DNA from: Ectothiorhodospiraceae bacterium BW-2
GTDB lineage: Bacteria; Pseudomonadota; Gammaproteobacteria; Thiohalomonadales; Thiohalomonadaceae
Reading direction: 5' to 3'
Length of the DNA: 64,000 nt
Assembly: GCA_008375315.1 (NCBI GenBank)
Contig: CP032507.1
Coordinates: 4,010,141 to 4,074,140 of the forward strand
The notes under the pieces were generated by a model. The model saw nothing but the letters and a program-made list of their open reading frames with translations, made no database searches and had not been told where the DNA came from. Below are positions 37,901-47,426 of this stretch, one piece after another. Numbering within the stretch: the first letter of the stretch is position 1; each line of letters starts with the position of its first letter. The position numbers and the translations under genes are program-made.

Positions 37901-38686
37901 CAGTCTGGCGATCTCCTCGGCACTGCGTAGAAAGGCACCGGTATTGACAGTAAAGAACTGGCTGCCACTCTCCACACTGCCGGCTCGCTGCTCACTATTG
38001 GCGCTACGAATCGTCTGCGCCACCTGATCTAAGCTAATACCGAAGCCGGAGAGCCGCTCCGGCATCACCTCAATTCGCACCTGTTCACTACGACCACCGA
38101 CAATAAAGCCCTGCCCCGTATCGGGGATCTGCTTCACACTCTGTAGCAGCTCCAGCGCTAGCGTATGCAAAATACCGTCATCCACACTGTGTGACCACAA
38201 GGTGAAGGTGACCACCGGAACATCGTCAATCCCTTTCGGCTTAACCAGCGGCATCTGTACCCCTGGCGGCATTTTGTCTAAGTTAGATTGCAGCTTATCG
38301 TGCACCTTAACAATGGAGGGGCCTAAATCTTCGCCCACATCAAACTGCACCGTCACCATCCCCTCACCACGCATAGCCGCTGAATAGACATGCTTTACTC
38401 GCGGAATTTCGCTCATTATCCGCTCTAGCGGATCGATCGCTTTATTAGAGACCTCGTTAGCGGAGGCCCCCGGGTAGGCAACAAAGATATCGATCATCGG
38501 CACCGATATCTGTGGATCCTCCTGTCGTGGCGTAAAGACCAGCCCCAACAACCCCATTGCCAACATGGCAAAAAAGAGGAGTGGCGATAACGGCGAGTGG
38601 ATAAAACTCTTAGCTAGCTTACCCGCTAACCCGAGGTCAGGTTGAGGTTCGTTGCTCTGATTCTGATTCTGTTGGTGATTAGACAT
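34943..38686 (-). CDS. RND-family efflux transporter with an extra C-terminal membrane and Pro-rich extension
   Basis: This 1247-residue inner-membrane proton antiporter exports substrates with the adaptor coded just upstream. The RND core (~1-1070) begins [23 protein letters not shown], with [17 protein letters not shown] in the porter domain and the proton-relay helix [23 protein letters not shown] (two Asp). The second half contains [17 protein letters not shown]. Beyond ~1070 comes a ~175-residue extension absent from ordinary family members. It has an acidic patch ([12 protein letters not shown]), one or two more membrane segments ([36 protein letters not shown]), then a run of eight prolines and a basic Ser/Gly-rich tail. 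The substrate is unknown. Confidence 0.9.
   Translation of the reverse strand: [1247 protein letters not shown]
35217..35224. repeat. Homopolymer tract (G8 on +, C8 in coding sense) in the RND pump tail
   Basis: Eight identical bases lie in the DNA for the polyproline run of the pump's C-terminal extension, with further G-rich runs just before it. Slippage here would change or cut only the tail and leave the transporter core intact. Confidence 0.85.
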
Positions 38687-38724
38687 ATCTGCTCAGCTGC
38701 ACTGTACGGTTAGAAAACGACAAA

Positions 38725-38760
38725 ATCTGCTCTTAAAGGCGATGATAGCTAAGAGCAGAT
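38725..38760 (-). terminator. Strong hairpin between the RND adaptor and pump genes
   Basis: ATCTGCTCTTA (38725-38735) pairs perfectly with TAAGAGCAGAT (38750-38760), an 11-bp stem with a 14-nt loop. On the minus strand it is followed by a T-rich stretch (TTTGTCGTTTTC). It lies between the adaptor stop and the pump start, so it probably reduces or processes transcription of the pump relative to the adaptor; a full terminator is less likely within a paired system. Confidence 0.6.
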
Positions 38761-38780
38761 CGGGAAATGGTTCAGGAGTT

Positions 38781-39920
38781 CTAGTAGCCGGAACGGCTGC
38801 CGATACCCGGCACCGGGTTGTTCAGCACCTGCTCGCCGGGGCGAAGGCCGGAGAGGATGATGATCCGCTCCCCCTCAACCTGTTGCCCCTTGCGTACCAC
38901 CCGCATCTCCTTCTCACCACGCTGATTAATCACATAGACCAGTGGCAGGCTCCCTCGTTCCACCAGCGCTGAGACGGGGATGATCGGTAGGTTCTGCACC
39001 GGCGTATTGACATCACTCACCCTCACCTCAGCATACATTCCAGGCGCAGCTGGCGCATTGAGCGGTAGGTCGAGCTTGACGGTGACTGTATGCCGAATCG
39101 GATCGGCCATCGGAAAGATTTGCGATACCTTCGCCTTGACTTGAGTATCACGAACATCGAGTTTGGCTTGAAGAATATCGTCCTGACGCACTCCGGGCAT
39201 CAGACGGGCCGGTACATTAATCTCAATTCGCAGGGTCTCGGTATCGGCAAACTTCAGCAGCGGCATACCGGGCTGAACCGTATCCCCTACCTCCACTAAT
39301 TTATCGACGATGACCCCATCAAACGGCGCTCTACCGACCGCATCCCGCAGTTTAGAGTCGATCTGTTCGAGCTGCGAGCGGGCCTGATCGTACGCGCTAC
39401 GAGCCTGCTCCATCGCGGTGGTACGGTTATAGATATCGGCATGGCGCTCCATCCCCGGATTGTTAATACCCATCATATCGGAAAAGTTGCGGGTAAAGAC
39501 CTGATCAAACATCCCCGGCATCCCCATCCCCGACATGGTATTACGGCTCTGCGGCGAGACCAGTTCGCGGTTGAGCTGGGTACCGGCATTACGCCAAGCC
39601 GCCTCGGCACTCTGCATGGCGGCAATGGCAGCGCGTCGCTGGGCTAATAGCTCATCGTCGTCCAGCGCCACCAAAATCGTATCGGCGCTAAAACTGTCGC
39701 CCTCACTCCCTGCAAGGTACTCAATCCGCCCCGGAAGCTGAGCCGAGATCAACACCTCTCTCGCCGGAACTACCGTCCCCCCCAGCACGACCTGGTTTTG
39801 GTATTGAATCGTCTCAACCGTTACGATATCCCCCCGCTGTTCGACAGCCTGTGCTGTCGCAGTCACCAGCAGAGCACACATCAACACGACCAGCATCACC
39901 GTTCTATCTAACATCGTCAT
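38781..39920 (-). CDS. RND efflux periplasmic adaptor subunit
   Basis: This 379-residue protein has a signal peptide (MLVVLMCALLVTATAQA). Lipoyl halves are GGTVVPAREVLISAQLPGRIEYL and GRAPFDGVIVDKLVEVGDTV. An alpha-hairpin between them (~90-190) contains an unusual Met-rich insert (NTMSGMGMPGMFDQ ... FSDMMGINNPGM). A barrel (LRIEINVPARLMPGV) and a membrane-proximal domain (PVSALVERGSLPLVYVINQRGE) follow. It would link the RND pump coded just downstream to an outer-membrane channel, which is not in the window. Confidence 0.92.
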   Translation of the reverse strand: MTMLDRTVMLVVLMCALLVTATAQAVEQRGDIVTVETIQYQNQVVLGGTVVPAREVLISAQLPGRIEYLAGSEGDSFSADTILVALDDDELLAQRRAAIAAMQSAEAAWRNAGTQLNRELVSPQSRNTMSGMGMPGMFDQVFTRNFSDMMGINNPGMERHADIYNRTTAMEQARSAYDQARSQLEQIDSKLRDAVGRAPFDGVIVDKLVEVGDTVQPGMPLLKFADTETLRIEINVPARLMPGVRQDDILQAKLDVRDTQVKAKVSQIFPMADPIRHTVTVKLDLPLNAPAAPGMYAEVRVSDVNTPVQNLPIIPVSALVERGSLPLVYVINQRGEKEMRVVRKGQQVEGERIIILSGLRPGEQVLNNPVPGIGSRSGY

Positions 39921-39984
39921 TTGCCTATTTGCTATCTGTTAAAATCAATTATTCTATTTTGCCACAGTTAATTCAGAAAAAGTA

Positions 39985-40338
39985 TCAACTGAGTAACTGC
40001 AACAACTCCTCCAACTCATTGCGCAACTTTGCAATAATCTGTCTTGTCTGCTCGCTATCGTGATGGCCATCCCCGACACTTAGCTGCTGCCTCGCCCCTC
40101 CGATGGTAAATCCATGCTCATAGAGCAGCGAACGAATCTTACGAATAGTCACCACATCTTGGCGCTGATAGTAGCGCCGATTACCGCGTCGCTTAACTGG
40201 GCTAAGTTGTTCGAACTCCTGCTCCCAGTAGCGTAGCACATGGGGCTTGACATCGCACAGCTCACTCACCTCCCCTATCGTGAAGTAGCGTTTGCCCGGA
40301 ATTGGCGGCAGTTCAGCATTGTTACTCGCTTCCAGCAT
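39985..40338 (-). CDS. MerR-family transcriptional regulator
   Basis: This 117-residue protein has an N-terminal winged helix-turn-helix ([25 protein letters not shown], split at residue 36, then [19 protein letters not shown]). A short C-terminal helix is likely for dimerisation ([12 protein letters not shown]). There are no effector cysteines. The gene overlaps ihfA by 17 nt, the standard ihfA-merR neighbourhood in gammaproteobacteria, where its regulon is unknown. Confidence 0.9.
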   Translation of the reverse strand: MLEASNNAELPPIPGKRYFTIGEVSELCDVKPHVLRYWEQEFEQLSPVKRRGNRRYYQRQDVVTIRKIRSLLYEHGFTIGGARQQLSVGDGHHDSEQTRQIIAKLRNELEELLQLLS

Positions 40339-40618
40339 ACTGCTCTACCCGCTGTTTTAGTTTCTGTCCCGCACGAAAAGTGACCACCCTTCTTGCGCTA
40401 ATAGGGATATCCTCCCCAGTTTTAGGGTTCCTTCCCGGCCGTTCGCCCTTATTGCGCAGCTCAAAGTTACCAAAACCGGAGAGTTTAATCTCCTCTCCCC
40501 GCTCTAACGCTAGACGCAACTCTTCAAAAAAGAGCTCCACAAAATCCTTTGCTTCGCGCTTATTGAGTCCAACGCCATCGTGCAAACTCTCTGCGATACC
40601 TATTTTGGTTAGTGCCAT
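40322..40618 (-). CDS. ihfA: Integration host factor alpha subunit
   Basis: This 98-residue DNA-bending protein starts [24 protein letters not shown]. It has the beta-arm [24 protein letters not shown] with the intercalating Pro. It dimerises with IhfB (not in the window). It lies 12 nt after pheT, the classical pheST-ihfA operon. Confidence 0.97.
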   Translation of the reverse strand: MALTKIGIAESLHDGVGLNKREAKDFVELFFEELRLALERGEEIKLSGFGNFELRNKGERPGRNPKTGEDIPISARRVVTFRAGQKLKQRVEQYAGSE

Positions 40619-40630
40619 CTGTATATATCC

Positions 40631-43015
40631 CTAATCCCGAATGGTTGCACCCAATACCCGTCGAAGGTGGGCGACAATGCGCTCAACCACAGCCTCAACT
40701 TCATCATCAGTAAGGGTTTTTGATTCTGCCTGTAGTGTCAGTCGAATTGCAAGGCTTTTTCTGCCCTCACCGACATTTTCCCCTTGATAGAGATCGAACA
40801 GAGTCACGCCGCTCACCTCGGCGACAGCCACCTGATTGACCGCCTCCAAAAGCTCTGTCGCCAAGACATCATCGGCCACAATAAAGGCCAAATCGCGCTT
40901 AACGGCAGGAAAACGGGAGAGTTCGCTAAATCGAGGCAGCTCGCCCTGCAGTAGCGGCTGTAGCTGTAGTTCAAATAGATAGATCTGCTTTGGCAACCCC
41001 AATGTTTGGCTAACCGCTGGATGGAGCATCCCCAGATAGCCCACGCCCTCCCCTTGACGCGACAAAATAGCCGCCGACTGGCCGGGATGGAGGGCAGGAT
41101 GGGGTTGAGGTGAGAAGAGGAACGCCTCTCGGCGACCGGTCAAGGCTAACAGCTGCTCCACATCGCCTTTGAGATCAAAAAAATCGACCCGTCGGCTACT
41201 CTCCCCCCACTGCTCCGGCACCACACTGCCGGTCACGACACCAGCAAGCATCTGCTGCTGCTGTAACTCACCGTCACTGTGGTGTAGAAAACGCAGTCCG
41301 GTCTCGAACAGTCGCACCCGCTCCTGCTGGCGGTTAAGGTTATACTGCAATGCGCCTAGCAGGCCGCTCCATAAGCTAGTCCGCATTACCGACATCTCGG
41401 CAGAGATCGGATTTTGCAGCGTCATGACTCGCTGTCCGCCATTGAGTAGCTGCTCTAGCTGTGGCGCGACAAAGCTGTAGCTCACCGCTTCAAAGTAGCC
41501 TCGGTCAACTAACAGATCGCAAAACCGCTCCTTCTCAAGCCGCAGCTCCGATAGGACGGGTAACTCTTTTGGTAGCGGCAGCGTTGCCGTAGGGAGCCGA
41601 TCGTAGCCGATAATTCGCCCGACCTCCTCAATTAGATCGATCTCTTGGGTAATATCGAACCGAAACGGAGGCACTCGCACCCGAAGGCTCTCCCCTTCAA
41701 GACGGGGCTGTAGTTCAAGTCGGCGCAAAATCGTCTCAACCTGCGCTGCGGGCAGCGACACCCCTAAAATCGCCTCTAAGCGAGACAGTCGTAGCACCAC
41801 CTCTGGGCTCTTAGGCAGGTGCTCTTCTAGGATAACTTGCTCAATCGGGCCGGCCTGACCGCCACAGATATCGAGCAGCAGTGCTGTCGCTCGCTCTAGC
41901 GCTCGTCGCTGCAAGGTGGGATCGACGCCGCGCTCAAAACGGTGGGAGGAGTCGGTATGGAGACCGTAGCGCCGTGCTCTACCGGCGATAATCTCTGGGG
42001 TGAAGAAGGCGCTCTCTAACAGAATATCGCCTGTCTGTGCCTCAACCGCACTCTCGCTCCCCCCCATAATGCCCGCTAAGGCCAACGCCCGCTCGCTATC
42101 GGCAATGACTAGAGTGTCGTGGTGCAGCTCGACGGTGGTCTCGTTTAGCAGCGACAAGGTCTCCCCTTCATCCGCTAGGCGAACCACAATTGAGCCCTGT
42201 AACGCGGCTAGATTGAAGGCGTGCATCGGCTGCCCTAGCTCTAGCATCACATAGTTAGTCACATCGACTAGCGGCCCTAGCGAGCGCATACCGCTGCGCC
42301 GCAGCCGCTCGACCATCCAGAGGGGGGTCGATACGGTTCGATCCAGTCCGCGCACAATACGGCACGCATAGACAGGACAAGCAGCCGGCGCTCTAATATC
42401 GACCGCAAACCGCTCATCCAGCTCAACCTCAACCGGCGTCAACGGGGGCGGGGTTAAGGCGATATCGTTCAGGACCCCCACCTCACGCGCAATCCCCAAC
42501 AGGCTCAGGCAGTCGCCCCGATTAGGCGTCAAGCCTAACTCAAGCGTCATATCCTCTAGCTCCAGCGCCTGACGCACCTCCTGACCTACCGCTAACTCAG
42601 CGGCAAGAGGCATCAGCCCCCCCCTCTCATCACTTAAACCGAGTTCAGAGGCGGAGCAGAGCATCCCCATAGAGACCACACCGCGCAGCTTACTCTTTTT
42701 GATTTTAATCTCACCCGGTAAAACAGCGCCGATGAGCGCGGCCGGAACCTTCATTCCGACCGCGACATTAGGGGCACCACAGACAATGGTCAGTAGCGAG
42801 TCGCCACCGACATCGACCTGACAGACCCGCAGTTTATCGGCATCAGGATGGGGCTCAACCGCCTTTACTTCAGCGACCACGACATGACTGAAGGGCGGAG
42901 CCACCGCCTCAATGGCATCCACCTCCAGACCGGCCATCGTGAGTTGGTGAGCCAACTCTTCGATTGAGAGAGCCGGATCGACCCAACGACGCAACCACTG
43001 TGCACTAAACTTCAT
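40631..43015 (-). CDS. pheT: Phenylalanine-tRNA ligase beta subunit
   Basis: This 794-residue subunit includes the N-terminal tRNA-binding (EMAP-like) domain (VVVAEVKAVEPHPDADKLRVCQVDVG in parts), the B3/B4 editing domain (NRGDCLSLLGIAREV), B5 DNA-binding-like domain, and a C-terminal ferredoxin-like anticodon-binding domain (FPAVKRDLAFIV). Length matches E. coli PheT (795). It starts 14 nt after the pheS stop. Confidence 0.98.
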   Translation of the reverse strand: MKFSAQWLRRWVDPALSIEELAHQLTMAGLEVDAIEAVAPPFSHVVVAEVKAVEPHPDADKLRVCQVDVGGDSLLTIVCGAPNVAVGMKVPAALIGAVLPGEIKIKKSKLRGVVSMGMLCSASELGLSDERGGLMPLAAELAVGQEVRQALELEDMTLELGLTPNRGDCLSLLGIAREVGVLNDIALTPPPLTPVEVELDERFAVDIRAPAACPVYACRIVRGLDRTVSTPLWMVERLRRSGMRSLGPLVDVTNYVMLELGQPMHAFNLAALQGSIVVRLADEGETLSLLNETTVELHHDTLVIADSERALALAGIMGGSESAVEAQTGDILLESAFFTPEIIAGRARRYGLHTDSSHRFERGVDPTLQRRALERATALLLDICGGQAGPIEQVILEEHLPKSPEVVLRLSRLEAILGVSLPAAQVETILRRLELQPRLEGESLRVRVPPFRFDITQEIDLIEEVGRIIGYDRLPTATLPLPKELPVLSELRLEKERFCDLLVDRGYFEAVSYSFVAPQLEQLLNGGQRVMTLQNPISAEMSVMRTSLWSGLLGALQYNLNRQQERVRLFETGLRFLHHSDGELQQQQMLAGVVTGSVVPEQWGESSRRVDFFDLKGDVEQLLALTGRREAFLFSPQPHPALHPGQSAAILSRQGEGVGYLGMLHPAVSQTLGLPKQIYLFELQLQPLLQGELPRFSELSRFPAVKRDLAFIVADDVLATELLEAVNQVAVAEVSGVTLFDLYQGENVGEGRKSLAIRLTLQAESKTLTDDEVEAVVERIVAHLRRVLGATIRD

Positions 43016-43029
43016 CCATTAGCCCTGTA

Positions 43030-44151
<1,122 letters not shown>

Positions 44152-44157
44152 TTAGAG

Positions 44158-44517
44158 TCAGACAGCTAGTGCGTCTTTGGCCTGCTGGGCTAGAGCGGCA
44201 AACGCACCCTTGTCGGTCACAGCAATGTCGGCCAATACTTTTCTATCTAACTCCACTCCCGCCTTCTTCAGACCGTCAATAAAGCGGCTGTAGGAGAGCT
44301 CACATTCGCGAGCGGCGGCATTAATTCGCGCAATCCAGAGAGCACGAAACTGCCGCTTACGCTGACGGCGATCGCGATAGGCGTACTGCCCGGCCTTAAT
44401 GACCGCCTGCTTAGCGACACGATAGACATTTTTACGCCGCCCTTTATACCCTTTAGCCTGTTCAATTACCTTTTTGTGCCGCGCACGGGCAGTTACGCCC
44501 CGTTTCACTCGTGCCAT
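44158..44517 (-). CDS. rplT: 50S ribosomal protein L20
   Basis: This 119-residue basic protein starts [28 protein letters not shown]. It continues [44 protein letters not shown] in pieces, the invariant L20 pattern. It binds 23S rRNA early in assembly and, in E. coli, represses its own operon. Confidence 0.98.
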   Translation of the reverse strand: MARVKRGVTARARHKKVIEQAKGYKGRRKNVYRVAKQAVIKAGQYAYRDRRQRKRQFRALWIARINAAARECELSYSRFIDGLKKAGVELDRKVLADIAVTDKGAFAALAQQAKDALAV

Positions 44518-44534
44518 ATTTAACCTCCTTGCAA

Positions 44535-44732
44535 CTATTGATAGGGCAGCATACGCTTGACCATTGAGACATCGACCGCAGCTACCTGACTCGGCGAACG
44601 AAGCTGACGCTTACGCTTGGTACTCTTTTTGGTCAAAATATGGCGACGAAACGACTGATTTCGCTTAAACCCGCCAGCTGAGGTGCGCTTAAATCGCTTC
44701 GCGGCACCTCGATTGGTTTTCATTTTTGGCAT
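44535..44732 (-). CDS. rpmI: 50S ribosomal protein L35
   Basis: The start at ATG 44732 gives 65 residues, [17 protein letters not shown]..., with the family ending [21 protein letters not shown]. The in-frame ATG at 44750 would add six residues not found in L35. It lies 17 nt before rplT. Confidence 0.97.
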   Translation of the reverse strand: MPKMKTNRGAAKRFKRTSAGGFKRNQSFRRHILTKKSTKRKRQLRSPSQVAAVDVSMVKRMLPYQ

Positions 44733-44781
44733 ATCTAACTCCGCATTCATTTAGATAATAATATAAAAAACCGCACTTTAG

Positions 44782-44814
44782 ACCGGACACCTCGTGGTAA
44801 CACGGGTGGACGGT
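44782..44814 (-). promoter_or_regulatory. Structured leader between infC and rpmI (possible L20 site or attenuator)
   Basis: CACCCGTG and CACGAGGTG pair around a TTAC loop, extended by ACCG/CGGT at the base. A GCGG followed by six T (44770-44765) comes 10 nt later. The element begins 7 nt after the infC stop. E. coli L20 represses rpmI-rplT by binding RNA in this region; whether this hairpin is that site is inference. Confidence 0.4.
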
Positions 44815-44821
44815 AGTGTGG

Positions 44822-45346
44822 CTACTTGCGTTTGACGGGGGCAATCTGCATCACCATCTGTCGGCCTTCCATTTTGGGGAACTGATCTACCTTGCCATAC
44901 TCTTTCAGATCCTCTTCGACCCGTTTGAGCAAGTCCCTGCCTAACTCCTGGTGAGCCATCTCACGCCCGCGAAAGCGGAGCGTGACCTTTACCCTGTCCC
45001 CATCTTCAAGAAAGCGAATCAGGTTGCGTAGTTTGACCTGATAATCGCCCTCTTCAGTTCCGGGACGGAACTTAATCTCTTTGACATGAATCTGTTTTTG
45101 CTTCTTTTTGGCCGCCTGCTGCTTCTTGCGCTGCTCAAACTGGTATTTACCATAATCCATCACCCGACAGACGGGGGGGGTAGCATTAGCTGCTAGCTCT
45201 ACCAGATCGAGTCCCGACTCCTCGGCAATACGCAGCGCCTCCTCCAGTGGTACGACGCCGACCTGAGTCTGATCTGCATCAATTAAACGAACCTCTTTAG
45301 CCTGAATATCTTCATTGATACGGGCCTGTTTCTCTTTCGCAGCGAT
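44822..45346 (-). CDS. infC: Translation initiation factor IF-3, starting at a non-AUG ATC codon
   Basis: 174 residues. The conserved N-domain ([38 protein letters not shown], then [12 protein letters not shown]) begins upstream of every in-frame ATG, the first of which is at the MDYGKY position and would remove the whole N-domain. The best start is ATC 45346-45344, placed 7 nt after AAGGAG and 37 nt after the thrS stop; no ATG, GTG or TTG lies between. E. coli infC uses AUU, and IF-3 represses its own translation through such rare start codons. The C-domain ([33 protein letters not shown]) is complete. Confidence 0.93.
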   Translation of the reverse strand: MAAKEKQARINEDIQAKEVRLIDADQTQVGVVPLEEALRIAEESGLDLVELAANATPPVCRVMDYGKYQFEQRKKQQAAKKKQKQIHVKEIKFRPGTEEGDYQVKLRNLIRFLEDGDRVKVTLRFRGREMAHQELGRDLLKRVEEDLKEYGKVDQFPKMEGRQMVMQIAPVKRK

Positions 45347-45382
45347 GGGCTTACTCCTTACAAAAAACGATAGAATAATAAA

Positions 45383-47302
45383 TCACAATGATACTGCCTG
45401 CCGTGCCTCGATTTCAGCCAACAAGCGCCGACCTAGCTCGTCCACAGTTAACGAACCAACATCGTCACCCGTGCGGGTACGAAGCGCGACCATACCCTCC
45501 TCGACCTCACGATCACCGATAATGGCCAGATAGGGAGTTCGTTGCAGTGTGTGCTCGCGGATTTTAAAGCCGATCTTCTCATTTCTCAAGTCCGTTTTCA
45601 CTCTAATCCCCTGCTGCTGCAAGCTTTTAGCCGTTTCGAGCGCAAAAGGGTGCTGTCTATCGGTAATGGTTAGCAGAACCAACTGCTCCGGTGCCAGCCA
45701 AAGAGGCATCGCTCCGGCGTGGTGTTCGATTAAAATGCCGATAAACCGCTCCAGCGAGCCTAAAATCGCCCGATGCAACATCACCGGCGTCTGCCGACTC
45801 CCATCTTCGGCCACATAGTCGGCTCCAAGCCGACCCGGCATCGAAAAATCGACCTGAATCGTACCACACTGCCACACTCTTTCTAAACAGTCTCGGAGCG
45901 AAAACTCGATCTTCGGCCCGTAGAAGGCCCCCTCTCCTGGCTGTAGCTCCCAAGCTAACCCTTTGCTATCGAGCGCCTGCTGCAACGCCTGCTCTGCCTT
46001 ATCCCACACCTCATCTGAGCCGACCCGCTGCTCAGGACGGGTTGAGAGTTTAATGATCACCTCAGTAAAACCAAAATCGGCATAGACCCGATAGAGCAGA
46101 TCGATAAATTGAACCACCTCCGTCTGAATCTGCGCTTCACTACAGAAGATGTGGGCATCATCTTGAACAAAGTTGCGCACCCGCATGAGGCCATGTAGCG
46201 TCCCCGACGGCTCATTACGGTGACACGATCCAAACTCTGCCATTCGAAGCGGTAACTCGCGATAGCTCTTAATGCCTTGGTTATAGATCTGGATATGGCA
46301 CGGGCAGTTCATCGGCTTAACCGCATAGTCACGATTTTCTGAGTGGGTGGTAAACATCATCTGGCTAAACTTATCCCAGTGGCCAGAGCGCTCCCACAGA
46401 GATCGATCCACCACCTGCGGGGTACGCACCTCTTGGTAGTCGTGCTGACGCAGTACCTGACGGATATACTGCTCGATCTGTTGGTAGATAATCCACCCCT
46501 TATCGTGCCAGAAGACCATCCCCGGCGCCTCCTCTTGGGTATGGAACAGATCGAGCTGCTTACCTAATCGGCGGTGATCGCGCTTTTCCGCCTCCTCCAG
46601 CCGTTGCAGATAGGCTTTGAGCTCCTTTTTATTGGCAAAGGCGGTGCCATAGATCCGCTGCAGCATCGGGTTATTCGAGTCGCCGCGCCAGTAGGCCCCA
46701 GCCAGCTTCATCAGCTTAAACGCCTTCAGCTTACCGGTCGAGGGTACATGGGGGCCACGACAGAGATCGATAAACTCCCCCTGACGATAGAGCGATAGCG
46801 GCTCATTAGCGGGGATAGAGGCGATAATGTCGGCCTTATAGGCCTCCCCCATCCGCTGAAAAAATTCGACCGCCTCATTCCGCGCCATCACCGAGCGCTC
46901 TAGCGGTATATTTTGGGCCGCTAAGTCAGCCATCTTCTGCTCGATTTTGGTTAAATCCTCCGGGGTAAAGCCCGGCTCATAGGCGAAGTCGTAGTAAAAA
47001 CCGTTCTCAATGACCGGGCCGATTGTCACCTGAGCCTCAGGGTAGAGCTGCTTTACCGCCTGAGCTAGCAGATGGGCGCTAGAGTGGCGGATCACCTCCA
47101 ACCCCTCCTCATCGCTAGCGGTAATGAGCTCTAAACGGGCATCGTGCTCAATGATCGCGGAGGTATCGACCAGCCTGCCATTCAGCCGCCCCGCTAAGGT
47201 CGCCTTCGCTAAGCCGGCCCCAATATGAGTCGCCACCTCAGCCACGCTCACAGGGTGGGAAAATTCGCGTTCAGAGCCATCAGGCAGAGTAATGACCGGC
47301 AT
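45383..47302 (-). CDS. thrS: Threonine-tRNA ligase
   Basis: This 639-residue enzyme has the TGS domain (residues 1-60, [11 protein letters not shown]), the editing domain with [14 protein letters not shown] (~75), the class II core ([29 protein letters not shown] with the Zn Cys, [20 protein letters not shown]) and the anticodon domain ([16 protein letters not shown]). It is the first gene of thrS-infC-rpmI-rplT-pheST-ihfA. Confidence 0.98.
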   Translation of the reverse strand: MPVITLPDGSEREFSHPVSVAEVATHIGAGLAKATLAGRLNGRLVDTSAIIEHDARLELITASDEEGLEVIRHSSAHLLAQAVKQLYPEAQVTIGPVIENGFYYDFAYEPGFTPEDLTKIEQKMADLAAQNIPLERSVMARNEAVEFFQRMGEAYKADIIASIPANEPLSLYRQGEFIDLCRGPHVPSTGKLKAFKLMKLAGAYWRGDSNNPMLQRIYGTAFANKKELKAYLQRLEEAEKRDHRRLGKQLDLFHTQEEAPGMVFWHDKGWIIYQQIEQYIRQVLRQHDYQEVRTPQVVDRSLWERSGHWDKFSQMMFTTHSENRDYAVKPMNCPCHIQIYNQGIKSYRELPLRMAEFGSCHRNEPSGTLHGLMRVRNFVQDDAHIFCSEAQIQTEVVQFIDLLYRVYADFGFTEVIIKLSTRPEQRVGSDEVWDKAEQALQQALDSKGLAWELQPGEGAFYGPKIEFSLRDCLERVWQCGTIQVDFSMPGRLGADYVAEDGSRQTPVMLHRAILGSLERFIGILIEHHAGAMPLWLAPEQLVLLTITDRQHPFALETAKSLQQQGIRVKTDLRNEKIGFKIREHTLQRTPYLAIIGDREVEEGMVALRTRTGDDVGSLTVDELGRRLLAEIEARQAVSL

Positions 47303-47374
47303 AAAAGGCTGACCTCAATCTTAAGTTACAGTTCGAGCACACAAAAAAGGGGTCGCATCATACCCAAATTGGCG

Positions 47375-47392
47375 CTTTAGCGAAAGCTAAAG
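47375..47392. promoter_or_regulatory. Small perfect hairpin in the thrS upstream region
   Basis: CTTTAGC and GCTAAAG form a 7-bp stem with a GAAA tetraloop on the + strand (TTTC on the minus strand). It lies between the HupH-like stop (47427) and the thrS start (47302). There is no T-run on the minus strand. Its role is unclear. Confidence 0.3.
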
Positions 47393-47426
47393 ATCGTTTT
47401 CAACCCAAACATAGCCCTCTTCCCCC

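Noticed and set aside
39921..39984. A tRNA-Pro gene, often found after ihfA-merR
   Set aside because: The gap is only 64 nt, AT-rich, and shows no TTCGA loop or acceptor pairing.
44822..45163. A 113-residue IF-3 starting at ATG 45163
   Set aside because: It would remove the conserved N-domain, which is coded in the same frame upstream back to ATC 45346.
47375..47392. A tRNA-like operator hairpin for thrS autoregulation
   Set aside because: The loop is TTTC on the mRNA strand, with no CGU anticodon-like triplet, and it is 70 nt from the start; no E. coli-like operator arms were found.
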